Below, one piece after another: positions 30,497 to 39,119 of a stretch of DNA of 64,000 nucleotides; the first letter of the stretch is position 1, and each line of letters begins with the position of its first letter. Position numbers and translations under genes: made by a program. The notes below the pieces were generated by a model. It worked only from the letters and a program-made list of their open reading frames with translations, made no database searches and was not told where the DNA came from. The stretch is from Mycolicibacterium vulneris. GTDB lineage: Bacteria > Actinomycetota > Actinomycetes > Mycobacteriales > Mycobacteriaceae. The stretch is from contig NZ_NCXM01000019.1 of the NCBI RefSeq assembly GCF_002104765.1, forward strand, positions 62,001 to 126,000, written 5' to 3'.

Positions 30497-30509
30497 AACG
30501 GCGGCGGCC

Positions 30510-30950
30510 TCAGGTGACGGCGAGGACGAGTAGGACGAACACCGCCAGCAGCAGGATCACCCGCACCCGGTGCCGCCGATCCCACCGGGTGGCGAGCTCG
30601 CGGGAGAGCTCACCCGTGCTCGGCCACTTCGCGATGCGGTTGTTGATCGGCACCAGCAGGACGACCGTCAGCAGTATCACCGCGGCCATCAGCCCCGCGG
30701 CGATGCCGCAGAGCCAGTCGCGCTCCTCGCCGCGTTCCTGGATCGCGAGCGAGGCCACCAGCAGCAGGGTGACGGCATACCAGAATGGCATCGTCGTGCC
30801 CAGCGCCCGGGCGGCACCACCGCGGGCCGCGCGGAAGCCGTCGTCGGGCAGCCGCGCGATGAGCGGATTGAAGAAGACCGCGACCGCCAGCTCCACGCCT
30901 GCCATCAGTCCGGTGACCACGACCGCGAGCGCGTCGATGCTGTTGTTCAT
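30510..30950 (-). CDS. DUF1772 (anthrone-oxygenase-like) membrane protein
   Basis: A 146-residue integral membrane protein with about four helices: near 6-28, 50-68, 75-98 and 126-145. It fits the DUF1772/anthrone oxygenase-like family (NPLIARLPDDGFRAARGG; VPINNRIAKW). ATG at 30950 is chosen because the family homology starts at MNNSIDALAVVVTGLMAGVE. It diverges from the HxlR gene at 31017 with operator-like repeats between, the common regulator/target layout for this family. The reaction, if any, is unknown. No such pair lies at this point in M. tuberculosis. Confidence 0.8.
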   Translation of the reverse strand: MNNSIDALAVVVTGLMAGVELAVAVFFNPLIARLPDDGFRAARGGAARALGTTMPFWYAVTLLLVASLAIQERGEERDWLCGIAAGLMAAVILLTVVLLVPINNRIAKWPSTGELSRELATRWDRRHRVRVILLLAVFVLLVLAVT

Positions 30951-30972
30951 GGCAACGACCTTGGCGGTTATG

Positions 30973-31006
30973 CTGACAAATATCAAGGTACTGACAAATT
31001 AGTCAG
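30973..31006. promoter_or_regulatory. Operator repeats of the HxlR regulator
   Basis: CTGACAAAT occurs twice in direct orientation (30973-30981 and 30991-30999, 18 bp apart). The second copy is part of the 16-base near-palindrome CTGACAAATTAGTCAG (30991-31006). The cluster lies between the divergent DUF1772 and HxlR genes, just before the HxlR start, where autoregulatory binding is expected. Confidence 0.55.
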
Positions 31007-31016
31007 CGAGGTGCTC

Positions 31017-31346
31017 GTGTCCGTATCCAAGAAGGAACTCAGCGACTGCCCGATCGACGCCGCGCTGTCGGTCATCGACGGCCGCTGGAAAGGCACCATC
31101 CTGTGGCGACTGTGCGACGGCCCGATGCGCACCGCCGAACTGCGGCGCAGCATCCCCGGCATCACCGAACGCATGCTCATCCGCCACCTGCACGAACTGG
31201 TCGACGCCGGGATCATCGAGCGCCACGACGCGCGCACGGTGCCGCCGTGCGTGCACTATTCGATTTCCGAATACGGCATGACGCTGGGGCCGGTGCTGGC
31301 GAGCCTGTGCAACTGGGGCCGAAAGCACATGCAGCGGGTCAGCTGA
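31017..31346 (+). CDS. HxlR family winged-helix regulator
   Basis: A 109-residue single-domain regulator of the HxlR/MarR-like type: an N-terminal Cys in KELSDCPIDAALSVIDGRWKG (the family's usual position, possibly redox sensing), then the winged helix (MRTAELRRSIPGITERMLIRH LHEL) and the wing (PPCVHYSISEYG). GTG at 31017 has GAGG five bases upstream; another GTG at 31011 is possible. It overlaps the convergent ROK gene by 8 bases at the 3' ends. The probable target is the divergent DUF1772 membrane gene. Confidence 0.85.
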   Translation: MSVSKKELSDCPIDAALSVIDGRWKGTILWRLCDGPMRTAELRRSIPGITERMLIRHLHELVDAGIIERHDARTVPPCVHYSISEYGMTLGPVLASLCNWGRKHMQRVS

Positions 31347-32259
31347 GCCCCGCGAGCCGGGCCGCGCCGATCAGGCCGGCCTCACCGCCGAGCCGGCCCG
31401 GCAGCACCCGCAGCCCGGACAGGAAGTCCAGGCCGGCGTATTCGGCGAGCTTGGCCCGCAGCGGGTCGAAGAGCAGCGCCCCGGATTTGGCGACACCTCC
31501 GCCGATCACCACGAGGTCCAGATCGCACACCGCGCCGACCGAGGCGATCATCGCGGCGAGCGCGTTGCCGCCCCGATGGAATGCCTGCTGAGCCAACGGG
31601 TCTCCGGCCGCCGCCGCGGCGGCCAGGTCGCTGGCGCCGGCCTCGGGCGGCGCGGACCAGCCGCTCTCCCGCGCCCGGCGCACCATCCACGGCCCGGACG
31701 CGACGGTCTCCACGCAACCGTGACCGCCGCAGGTGCAGGGCCGCCCGTCCAGTTCGACCACCACGTGCCCGACATGACCGGCGTTGCCGGTGCGCCCCGA
31801 GTAGGGGACGCCGTCGAGCACCAGTCCGCCGCCCACCCCGGTGGAGACCACCATGCCCAGCAGAAACCGGGCGTCCGGGGCCGCATTTTCCCCCGCCCCG
31901 ATCCACTGCTCCCCCAATGCCATACAGACGCCGTCACCGGCCAGCACCACCGGCAGTCCCGGCACCGCCGCGGCGACCTTGTCGCGCAACGGGAAACGGT
32001 CCCAGCTGTTGATGTTGATCGGGCTGACGGATCCGCTGCCCAGATCGATGGGCCCGGCCGAGGCGATCCCGACGGCGCCGACCGGAGCGTCCGCCGCCTG
32101 CAGCGCGTCGGCGATCATCGCTTCGACGACGGCCCACACGTCGCCGGCGGCGGGCGTGACCGGGGTGGGCCGGATGGCGGTGTACACGAGTTTCCCGCCC
32201 GGGTCCGCCAGCGCGGCAGCGATTTTGGTGCCGCCGATGTCCAGACAGAGGGTGAGCAT
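31339..32259 (-). CDS. ROK family sugar kinase (Rv0650-like)
   Basis: A 306-residue protein starting MLTLCLDIGGTK, with the ATP phosphate-binding DxGGTK at about 7-12. The catalytic region LAGDG is near 107-111. The ROK zinc site has His162 in GHVGH and Cys175, Cys177 and Cys182 in CTCGGHGCVE. These features indicate a glucokinase-like hexose kinase without an N-terminal DNA-binding domain. ATG at 32259 fits the family start; 34 further codons upstream overlap the neighbouring gene in another frame. It is the last gene of a three-gene minus-strand cluster after the mannosidase, suggesting a role in phosphorylating released sugars. Confidence 0.9.
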   Translation of the reverse strand: MLTLCLDIGGTKIAAALADPGGKLVYTAIRPTPVTPAAGDVWAVVEAMIADALQAADAPVGAVGIASAGPIDLGSGSVSPININSWDRFPLRDKVAAAVPGLPVVLAGDGVCMALGEQWIGAGENAAPDARFLLGMVVSTGVGGGLVLDGVPYSGRTGNAGHVGHVVVELDGRPCTCGGHGCVETVASGPWMVRRARESGWSAPPEAGASDLAAAAAAGDPLAQQAFHRGGNALAAMIASVGAVCDLDLVVIGGGVAKSGALLFDPLRAKLAEYAGLDFLSGLRVLPGRLGGEAGLIGAARLAGLS

Positions 32260-32264
32260 GGCGC

Positions 32265-32882
32265 TCAGTGCCGGTGGGTGTTGTCGGGTTGGCGGGGGTC
32301 GCCGGGATGCTCGTAGCCGGGCGCCAGCTCCACCAGCGCAGCGCGGCGCGCGTCCAGCCACAACCGGAAGGCGCGCCGCCGTGCGGCGCCGCGCAGGTGC
32401 TCCTCGATCGCCGATCGCACCTCATCCAGCGGTGGAGCCGCCGACGCCGTCGTGCGCCAGCCATGTTCGCCCTGTTGCGGCGCGGCGAAGCGCAGCGGGT
32501 TGCGGGCGTGATAGGCAGCCACCTCGGAATCGGCCACCCGCACCGCGGCGGTGACTTCGGCGAACAGCGCCCGGGCGCGCGGATCGGCCAGCACGGCGGC
32601 GGCGACGCTGCCGATCTCCAGCCGGGCGGTCACGTCGGGCAGCAACTCGGCCTCGGACGGCGCGCCGCGCGCGCTGAGCCCGCGGACCTCGGCCTCCGCG
32701 GCGACCACCCGCTCGGTCACGATGAGCTGGGTCAGCCACCGCCGCAGCTGGCGGCCCTCGCTGGTGCCGCTGACGGGCAAGGCGGCCGCTCCCCGGCCGG
32801 CGCGCAGCCGCGCCTCGGCGGCGTCAAGGACGCCCAACGAAACGGGCATGCCGGCAACGGTCGCTATCGGGTGGATGCTCAT
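32265..32882 (-). CDS. Rv0649-like helical protein (labelled FabD2 in M. tuberculosis)
   Basis: A 205-residue protein starting MSIHPIATVAGMPVSLGVLDAAE. I recognise it as the equivalent of Rv0649 by position and general sequence. That gene is often called malonyl-CoA:ACP transacylase (fabD2), but neither the GHSxG nucleophile motif nor other FabD motifs are visible and the length is about two-thirds of FabD. The helical pattern (LTQLIVTERVVAAEAEVRG, DSEVAAYHARNPLRFAAPQ) instead resembles the N-terminal chaperone region of SurA/PpiC-type foldases. Its ATG overlaps the mannosidase stop as ATGA and it ends 5 bases before the ROK gene, so the three are co-transcribed. Function unassigned. Confidence 0.75.
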   Translation of the reverse strand: MSIHPIATVAGMPVSLGVLDAAEARLRAGRGAAALPVSGTSEGRQLRRWLTQLIVTERVVAAEAEVRGLSARGAPSEAELLPDVTARLEIGSVAAAVLADPRARALFAEVTAAVRVADSEVAAYHARNPLRFAAPQQGEHGWRTTASAAPPLDEVRSAIEEHLRGAARRRAFRLWLDARRAALVELAPGYEHPGDPRQPDNTHRH

Positions 32883-35800
32883 GTCACCGTCACCTTCACC
32901 GCCGGCGAGTAGACCAGTCGGCCGGCGCAGCCGATCCGCACCAGCGCCCACCACTGGCCGGCTTCCAGCCAGGCCGGCGGCGTCAGCTGGAAGCCTAGGT
33001 CGACGGCGCCACGGGCGGGCAGCACCGCGCCGAGGGCGCCGGGACCCATCCATTCCCAGGTGCCCCAGGGGCTGATCAGGTGCGCCTCCAGCGCCAGCTC
33101 GGCGCCGGCATGGCTGCCGACCGTGACGGTCAGGGCGCCTACTTCGCCGGGTGCAAGCGTGACCTCGGTGGGCCCGTCGGCGAGGTAGACCAGCTCGCCC
33201 GCTGTCGCGCCCACGGTCACCACGCAGACGTCCTCGACAGGCTGGCGCCAGGACACCGGGACCTCGTCGCCGGTGACGCGGAGTTCGGCGCGGATCGGGT
33301 AGAGGCCGGGTTCGGCGTGATCCGGGACCGACACCAGCACGTCTTTGTAGAAGTGGCCGCCGCCGGCCAGGGTGACGGGCAACTCGGCGGGCCTGGCCTT
33401 CCAGCCGTCCGGACACCGGAGGGTGACGGCGCCGCGCAGCGTGGCGTCGGTGCTGTCGCAGGCCGCGGTGAGTCGCAGCGTCACCGTGCCGGAGGCCTCC
33501 GCGCTCGCCTGCGGCGGGTCCAGGTGGGCGACCGCCGGTAGCCCGCCGAGCGGCGCGGGGCCGCGATTGTGCAGCCAATACCGCGCGTACAGCGGCTGCG
33601 CGGCCTCGGCGTCCGGGGCCAGGACGGCGCCGCGGGCCGCTGCCCGGGGCGCGTCCACGCGGGCCAGCACGGTCGCTACCTGGTAGCCGTGCAGCTCGAC
33701 CGGGGACACGGCATCGGGGTGGGTTTCCAGCAGATCGGCGCGACGCAGGTCGCGCACCGTCGCGACGTCGGAGTCGAGGACGACGGGGGTGCCGGCGCCG
33801 CTGGTCTCCACCAGGCGCAGGGCCACCGCGTTCGGGTCCAGCGGCGCCGCGCTGCCCTCGGTGAGCGGGTTGCCCGCGGCCTTGAGGGCGCCCAGCTGTA
33901 CCGATTCGGGCTCGACGCGCAGCAGCGATCCGGCCGGCGGCAGCGCGTCCCGTCGCCGGCCCGGTGTGACGGCGAGCAGCGGCTGGGAGAACTGCGCGCT
34001 GCGGGTGGGGATTTCGGCCCGCCGCCAGTCGCCCGGGCCGCTGACCAACGCGTAGTCGAAGACGTGGGTCCAGTGCTGCAGCTGGAAGTTGGAGCCGTCC
34101 GGCGCGGTGCGGCGCGGTTCGTCGATCCAGATGCCCGACGGCCAGCCGGTGCAGGACCGCATCAGCGCGGTGTGCAGGGTGCCCTCGGTGTCGACGGCGA
34201 AGCTGGGCACCCCGCGGTTGAGCAGCGCGACGGTGCGGTCTTCGAAAGCGTCCATCCCCGGGGGTGATTGCTGCGTCACCGCGATCTCGGCGTCGCCGAG
34301 GTCGCCGGCCACGGCGGCGATCGCCGCCCGCAGGTCGTCGTCGTCGCGGCCGTCGATGACCAGCACCGGCAGCGCCCGCGGCGCACGCAGGTCGGCGTCG
34401 GGCACCCACACCGCGTCCAGTGGCGTCTCGGCCGGCACCCACACCAGGGCGCGGCCGGTCGCCGCCAATTGGCGCTCCAGCTCGTCGGCGTACGCCGGAG
34501 CATCGGCCAGCACGGCCGCGGCGAAGGCGTTGCGGGCGGGCCCGCCCAGCGCGATGCGCACGTCGGGCAGGTTCGAATCGACCTCGAGGTGGCCGTAGCG
34601 CGGCTTGCCGGCGGCGCTGCAGGTGGCCGTGACGCCTGCGCGCACCAGCGCGACCATCAGCTCCCGGGCCAGCGGCCCGGCCACCGCCTCGGTTGGCGAC
34701 ACCACCTCGGCGACCGACGCCGCCCGTACGTCGGTGCCCGACACCCGGATCCGGGCCGCCGAGGACAGGCCGAACCAGCCGTACGCCGGGTTGTCCAGGG
34801 TCCACAGGTGCCGGGCGGTGTCTACCGCGTCGGGCCCGTCATGGAGCAGCGCGAAACCGCGGCCGACGACGGCGTCGCCCACCTCGCTGACCGGCATGGC
34901 GCCCGGCACCGGGCACGGCCAGCGCAGCCGCACCAGCTGGTCGGCGCCGCTGAACTCGTCGACGGTGGTGCGGCAGTCCACCCGCGCGACGCCGTGCCAC
35001 AGGGTCAGGGTGTGGGTGTAGCGCAGCAGCGTGCCGATCCCGCCGTGCACCACCACCCGCTCACCGAGCGGCCCGCGGAACGCCTGCACCCGCGCGGGCT
35101 CTTCGGACGAGCACACCACCGGCCCCTTGGGCAGCAGGTGCCACGGGCCCTCACCCTGGCTCGGGTGCGCCGGGTATTCCTCGTAGACGGCGAGCTCGTT
35201 GCCCACCCGGCCGTCGGCGATCAGCTCGTGGCCGTCCTGCAGCAGCGAGGCGACCCCGCCGCCGCGCGCCGGGTCGACCTCAAGGCGGTAGTGCTCGTTG
35301 GCGATCACCGATCCCGCAACCGGTTGCCAGCCCTCCGGTTCGCCCCGGCCGGGCGCGGGCACCAGCCGGTACGCCCGCCACCCCAACGACGGCACCTCGC
35401 GCGCCAGCCAGCTGACCGACCGGCCGTCGTGCTCGACGTGCGCCGCCAGCTCGGCACCGTCGGCGTCGAGCACCCGCACCCGGGCGCCCAGCGACGCGTC
35501 GAGGCGCGCGGTGACGATGTCGGTGCGCCGGCAGGTCAGCGGATTCCACACGATCACGTCGCCCTCGCTGGAACCGACCTCGCTGGACAGCAACGCCAGC
35601 GCGTTGTCGCGCGCCGTGCGGCCCAGCTCCCAGGCGTCGCGCCATCCGGTCAGCAGATCGAGGTACACCTGGTCGGATTCCGAGCCGGTGATGGCGTCGT
35701 GGTGTGCGCCGTAGACCAGCTGCACCCACGCCTTGGCCAGGGCGGCCTGCGGGTATTCGGCGCCGGTCAGCACGCCGGCGAACACCGCGAAACGCTCGGC

Positions 35801-37051
35801 CTGCAGCACGGCGTTCTCGGCGGCCCGGTTGGCCTGCTTGGTGTCGATGTAGGACACGTCCTTGCCGGTGTAGATCGGGTTCATGTCCCGGGTCTGCGGC
35901 GACGGCACGCGGTCGTGCTGCGCCAGTTCGGCGCGCACCGCCGCGAAGAACTCGCACGGCAGTGCGCACACGAAGCGGGGCCAGGTGTAGCGGGCTGCCC
36001 AGTCGCGGTGGATGTCGGTGACCCACTTGTTCGGCGGGGTGTAGTCGGTGCCGACGGGCAGCAGCACGTTGCGGGTCAGTGCGACCTTCTTGAGCTGATC
36101 GAACAGCTGGTAGGTGGCGTCCTCGGCATCGCCCAGCGACGCCGCGGAGTCCATCCACCAGCCCGCCGAATAGTGCGCGGGCATGTAGTGGGTGAGTAGG
36201 CCGCGGCCCGATGGCGAGATCCACTCGAACTCGCTGGCGAACTGCATGCGCTCGATATCGCCGCCACCGAGCGCCGGGCCCCACTGGTGGTGCGGTCCCC
36301 TGGCCCACGAACTCGACGTCAGGCCGGCATCGGCGGCCATCCCCGGGAATTGCGGATCGTGGCCGAACACATCCAGCTGCCACGCGGTGGCCGGGTCCGC
36401 CCCCATGATGTGACGCTGAAACCCCATGCCGTGCACCAGGTTTCGAATCGTCGTTTCCGGGCTGATGAGGTTGGTGTTGGGTTCGTTGTAGGTGCCGCCC
36501 ATCACCTCGACGCGGCCCTGGCCGATGAACCGGCGCAGATCGGCCCGGTCTTCGGGGCGGGTGTCCCAGTACGGCTTGAGGTAGTCGACCTCGGCCAGCA
36601 CGAACTTGTAGTCGGGGTCGCGGCGCGCCATCTCCAGATGCGCGTGCACCAGGTCGAAGCCGTTGGTCTGGCGGGCCCGGCCCGGCGGGTCCTCGGTCCA
36701 CTCGCTGGTATAGGCGCCCTGGGTGTTCCACCAGACCGGGTCGTAGTGGAAATGGCTGACCATGAACATGGTCCAGCCGGGCTCGGCCACGGTGAACTCG
36801 AACGGCAGTCGCTGACCGCCGGCAAGCGCCCGCGCGGCCCGGCGCTGCCCGACGACGGCCTCGTCGACCGTCACGGCGACCTCGACGACCTCGCGCCCGG
36901 GTTCGGCGACCGCGTGGCCGCGCAGCCCGCGGCCGTCGACGCGGATCGGCGTGGGCGCGGCACACTCGGAAACGGTGACGCGGACCAGCTGCAGCGGCGC
37001 GTCCGGTGGCCCGACGAAGAGCTCGGTCGACTCGGCCTTTGTTAGCTGCAT
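32879..37051 (-). CDS. Glycoside hydrolase family 38 alpha-mannosidase (Rv0648-like)
   Basis: A 1390-residue enzyme. The N-terminal catalytic domain begins near residue 95 with the Zn-binding SHFHYDPVWW (His100, His102, Asp104 region). The nucleophile Asp227 is in QLDVFGHDPQFP. The middle and C-terminal parts are beta-sandwich domains. The final 350 residues contain an NPCBM/NEW2-like or Ig-like module (PEGLYPIRAELRVTG region: AEPGLYPIRAEL). No signal peptide is evident, so it is probably cytoplasmic. It is longer than the about 1215 residues I recall for Rv0648. It leads the operon with the Rv0649-like and ROK genes, which fits catabolism or trimming of mannose-containing glycans. Confidence 0.88.
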   Translation of the reverse strand: MQLTKAESTELFVGPPDAPLQLVRVTVSECAAPTPIRVDGRGLRGHAVAEPGREVVEVAVTVDEAVVGQRRAARALAGGQRLPFEFTVAEPGWTMFMVSHFHYDPVWWNTQGAYTSEWTEDPPGRARQTNGFDLVHAHLEMARRDPDYKFVLAEVDYLKPYWDTRPEDRADLRRFIGQGRVEVMGGTYNEPNTNLISPETTIRNLVHGMGFQRHIMGADPATAWQLDVFGHDPQFPGMAADAGLTSSSWARGPHHQWGPALGGGDIERMQFASEFEWISPSGRGLLTHYMPAHYSAGWWMDSAASLGDAEDATYQLFDQLKKVALTRNVLLPVGTDYTPPNKWVTDIHRDWAARYTWPRFVCALPCEFFAAVRAELAQHDRVPSPQTRDMNPIYTGKDVSYIDTKQANRAAENAVLQAERFAVFAGVLTGAEYPQAALAKAWVQLVYGAHHDAITGSESDQVYLDLLTGWRDAWELGRTARDNALALLSSEVGSSEGDVIVWNPLTCRRTDIVTARLDASLGARVRVLDADGAELAAHVEHDGRSVSWLAREVPSLGWRAYRLVPAPGRGEPEGWQPVAGSVIANEHYRLEVDPARGGGVASLLQDGHELIADGRVGNELAVYEEYPAHPSQGEGPWHLLPKGPVVCSSEEPARVQAFRGPLGERVVVHGGIGTLLRYTHTLTLWHGVARVDCRTTVDEFSGADQLVRLRWPCPVPGAMPVSEVGDAVVGRGFALLHDGPDAVDTARHLWTLDNPAYGWFGLSSAARIRVSGTDVRAASVAEVVSPTEAVAGPLARELMVALVRAGVTATCSAAGKPRYGHLEVDSNLPDVRIALGGPARNAFAAAVLADAPAYADELERQLAATGRALVWVPAETPLDAVWVPDADLRAPRALPVLVIDGRDDDDLRAAIAAVAGDLGDAEIAVTQQSPPGMDAFEDRTVALLNRGVPSFAVDTEGTLHTALMRSCTGWPSGIWIDEPRRTAPDGSNFQLQHWTHVFDYALVSGPGDWRRAEIPTRSAQFSQPLLAVTPGRRRDALPPAGSLLRVEPESVQLGALKAAGNPLTEGSAAPLDPNAVALRLVETSGAGTPVVLDSDVATVRDLRRADLLETHPDAVSPVELHGYQVATVLARVDAPRAAARGAVLAPDAEAAQPLYARYWLHNRGPAPLGGLPAVAHLDPPQASAEASGTVTLRLTAACDSTDATLRGAVTLRCPDGWKARPAELPVTLAGGGHFYKDVLVSVPDHAEPGLYPIRAELRVTGDEVPVSWRQPVEDVCVVTVGATAGELVYLADGPTEVTLAPGEVGALTVTVGSHAGAELALEAHLISPWGTWEWMGPGALGAVLPARGAVDLGFQLTPPAWLEAGQWWALVRIGCAGRLVYSPAVKVTVT

Positions 37052-37094
37052 GCCGAAATCACCTGCATCTCCGCACCTTACGGCGCGCGAGACC

Positions 37095-37100
37095 TAGGAT
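37095..37100 (+). promoter_or_regulatory. -10 element for leaderless DinB-like gene
   Basis: TAGGAT is followed by six bases (cgacca) and then the ATG at 37107. This spacing puts the transcription start at or within a base or two of the start codon; there is no ribosome-binding site. No -35 was identified. Confidence 0.5.
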
Positions 37101-37106
37101 CGACCA

Positions 37107-37721
37107 ATGCCCGCCCTCGCCCCGCCGGTCGCTGACGAACGCAGCGCCCTGCGCGAATACCTGGCGTTTCACCAGAGCGCGTATTTCGCCGTCAGCTATG
37201 GCCTCACCGACGACCAGGCCCGGTCCACGCCGTCGGCCAGCGCGCTGTCGATCGGCGGGCTGGTCAAGCACGCCACCGGGATGCAGCGCAGCTGGATGGC
37301 GCGCGTCGCCGCCGCACCGGACGCGCCGCGGAAAGACCCGCGCCCGTTCGAGCAGATCGCCGCGGAGTTCGCCGACCAGCACGTGATGCGGCCGGACGAG
37401 ACGCTGGCCGGGCTGCTGGAGGCGTTCGAGGCGCAGAACGCGACCTCGCTGCGGCTGGTGGAGACCGCCGACCTGGACGCCGCGGTGCCCGTTCCGCGGG
37501 ACATCCCGTGGTTTCCCAAGAACCAGGAGGCCTGGTCGGTGCGCTGGGTGATCCTGCACGTGATCAACGAGCTGGCGCGGCATGCCGGGCATGCCGACAT
37601 CATCCGGGAGACGATCGACGGCGCCACCATGTACGAGTTGATCGCCGCGCGGGAGGACTGGGCGATCGAGGGCTGGGTGCAGCCCTGGAAAAGCGGGGAC
37701 AGCGGCGGACGCCCGAGTTAG
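37107..37721 (+). CDS. DinB/DUF664 family protein
   Basis: A 204-residue four-helix-bundle protein of the DinB superfamily (mycothiol- or bacillithiol-dependent transferases). Metal-binding His candidates are His55 in GLVKHATG and His159/His162 in LARHAGHAD. The intervening W(S/V)RWVILHVINE motif is typical of DUF664 in actinobacteria. The substrate is unknown. It diverges from the mannosidase gene (55-base gap) and precedes the ABC1-kinase gene by 41 bases. In M. tuberculosis the mannosidase and ABC1 genes are neighbours, so this is an inserted or retained gene. Confidence 0.85.
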   Translation: MPALAPPVADERSALREYLAFHQSAYFAVSYGLTDDQARSTPSASALSIGGLVKHATGMQRSWMARVAAAPDAPRKDPRPFEQIAAEFADQHVMRPDETLAGLLEAFEAQNATSLRLVETADLDAAVPVPRDIPWFPKNQEAWSVRWVILHVINELARHAGHADIIRETIDGATMYELIAAREDWAIEGWVQPWKSGDSGGRPS

Positions 37722-37762
37722 AGGATTGGGCCTCATCCGTCCCGATTTGGCACACTGCACAG

Positions 37763-39109
37763 ATGAGCTCCGCCAAACATCGAGAGGGCGCCAAGCTCGA
37801 CCGGGTGCCGTTGCCGGTCGAAGCGGCCCGGGTTGCCGTGACAGGTTGGCAGGTCACCCGCACCGCCGCTCGCATCGTCACCAAGCTGCCGGGTAGGGGT
37901 CCGTGGCAGCAGAAGGCGATCAAGCAGCTCCCGCAGACCTTCGCCGACCTGGGACCGACGTACGTCAAGTTCGGCCAGATCATCGCGTCCAGTCCCGGCG
38001 CGTTCGGTGAATCGCTGTCCCGGGAATTCCGCGGCCTGCTCGACCGGGTGCCGCCCGCCGACGCCGACGAGGTCCACAAACTCTTCGTCGAAGACCTCGG
38101 CGGTGACCCGTCCGACTTGTTCGCCAAATGGGACGAGACGCCGTTCGCGTCAGCGTCCATCGCGCAGGTGCACTACGCCACCCTGCACACCGGTGAGGAG
38201 GTCGTCGTCAAGATCCAGCGCCCGGGCATCCGGCGCCGGGTCGCGGCCGACCTGCAGATCCTCAAGCGTTTCGCCCAGGCCGTCGAACTGGCCAAGCTGG
38301 GCCGCCGGCTCTCGGCGCAGGACGTGGTCGCCGACTTCTCCGACAACCTGGCCGAGGAGCTGAACTTCCGGCTGGAGGCGCAGTCGATGGAGGCATGGGT
38401 GTCGCACCTGCACGCCTCCCCGCTGGGCAAGAACATCCGGGTGCCGCAGGTGTTCTGGGACTTCACCAGCGACCGGGTGCTGACCATGGAGCGGGTGCAC
38501 GGCATCCGGATCGACGACGTCGCCGCCATCCGCAAGGCCGGCTTCGACGGCACCGAGTTGGTCAAGGCGCTGCTGTTCTCGCTGTTCGAGGGTGGGCTGC
38601 GGCACGGGCTGTTCCACGGCGACCTGCACGCCGGCAACCTCTACGTCGACGACCAGGGCCGCATCGTCTTCTTCGACTTCGGGATCATGGGCCGCATCGA
38701 CCCGCGCACGCGCTGGCTGCTGCGCGAGCTGGTGTACGCGCTGCTGGTCAAGAAGGACCACGCGGCGGCGGGCAAGATCGTCGTGCTGATGGGCGCCGTC
38801 GGCACCATGAAGCCGGAGGCCGAGGCCGCCAAGGATTTGGAGAAGTTCGCCACTCCGCTGACCATGTCGACGCTGGGCGACATGTCCTACGCCGACATCG
38901 GCCGGCAGCTGTCTGCGCTGGCCGACGCCTACGACGTCAAGCTGCCCCGCGAGCTGGTGCTGATCGGCAAGCAATTCCTCTACGTCGAGCGGTACATGAA
39001 GCTGCTGGCGCCCAAGTGGCAGATGATGTCGGATCCGCAACTGACGGGCTATTTCGCGAACTTCATGGTCGAAGTCAGTCGCGAGCACTCCTCCGACGTC
39101 GAGGTATAG
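37763..39109 (+). CDS. ABC1/UbiB-family atypical kinase (Rv0647c-like)
   Basis: A 448-residue protein-kinase-like fold. The family's KxGQ motif appears as YVKFGQIIASSPG, the Ala-rich nucleotide loop as SASIAQVHYA, the catalytic Lys in VVVKIQRPG, the loop as FHGDLHAGNLYVD and the metal-binding site as FFDFGIMG. The UbiB/ADCK family supports quinone or lipid metabolism. ATG at 37763 is the first plausible start after the DinB-like stop at 37721. It is followed by lipG after 10 bases, the same order as Rv0647c-lipG in M. tuberculosis, so they are probably one operon. Confidence 0.9.
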   Translation: MSSAKHREGAKLDRVPLPVEAARVAVTGWQVTRTAARIVTKLPGRGPWQQKAIKQLPQTFADLGPTYVKFGQIIASSPGAFGESLSREFRGLLDRVPPADADEVHKLFVEDLGGDPSDLFAKWDETPFASASIAQVHYATLHTGEEVVVKIQRPGIRRRVAADLQILKRFAQAVELAKLGRRLSAQDVVADFSDNLAEELNFRLEAQSMEAWVSHLHASPLGKNIRVPQVFWDFTSDRVLTMERVHGIRIDDVAAIRKAGFDGTELVKALLFSLFEGGLRHGLFHGDLHAGNLYVDDQGRIVFFDFGIMGRIDPRTRWLLRELVYALLVKKDHAAAGKIVVLMGAVGTMKPEAEAAKDLEKFATPLTMSTLGDMSYADIGRQLSALADAYDVKLPRELVLIGKQFLYVERYMKLLAPKWQMMSDPQLTGYFANFMVEVSREHSSDVEV

Positions 39110-39119
39110 GAGCTCTCTG

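Noticed and set aside
32883..34805. Upstream extension of the Rv0649-like gene by about 640 codons
   Set aside because: This part lies inside the mannosidase gene in another frame and is Arg/Gly-rich; only the segment from 32882 has a real start and family pattern.
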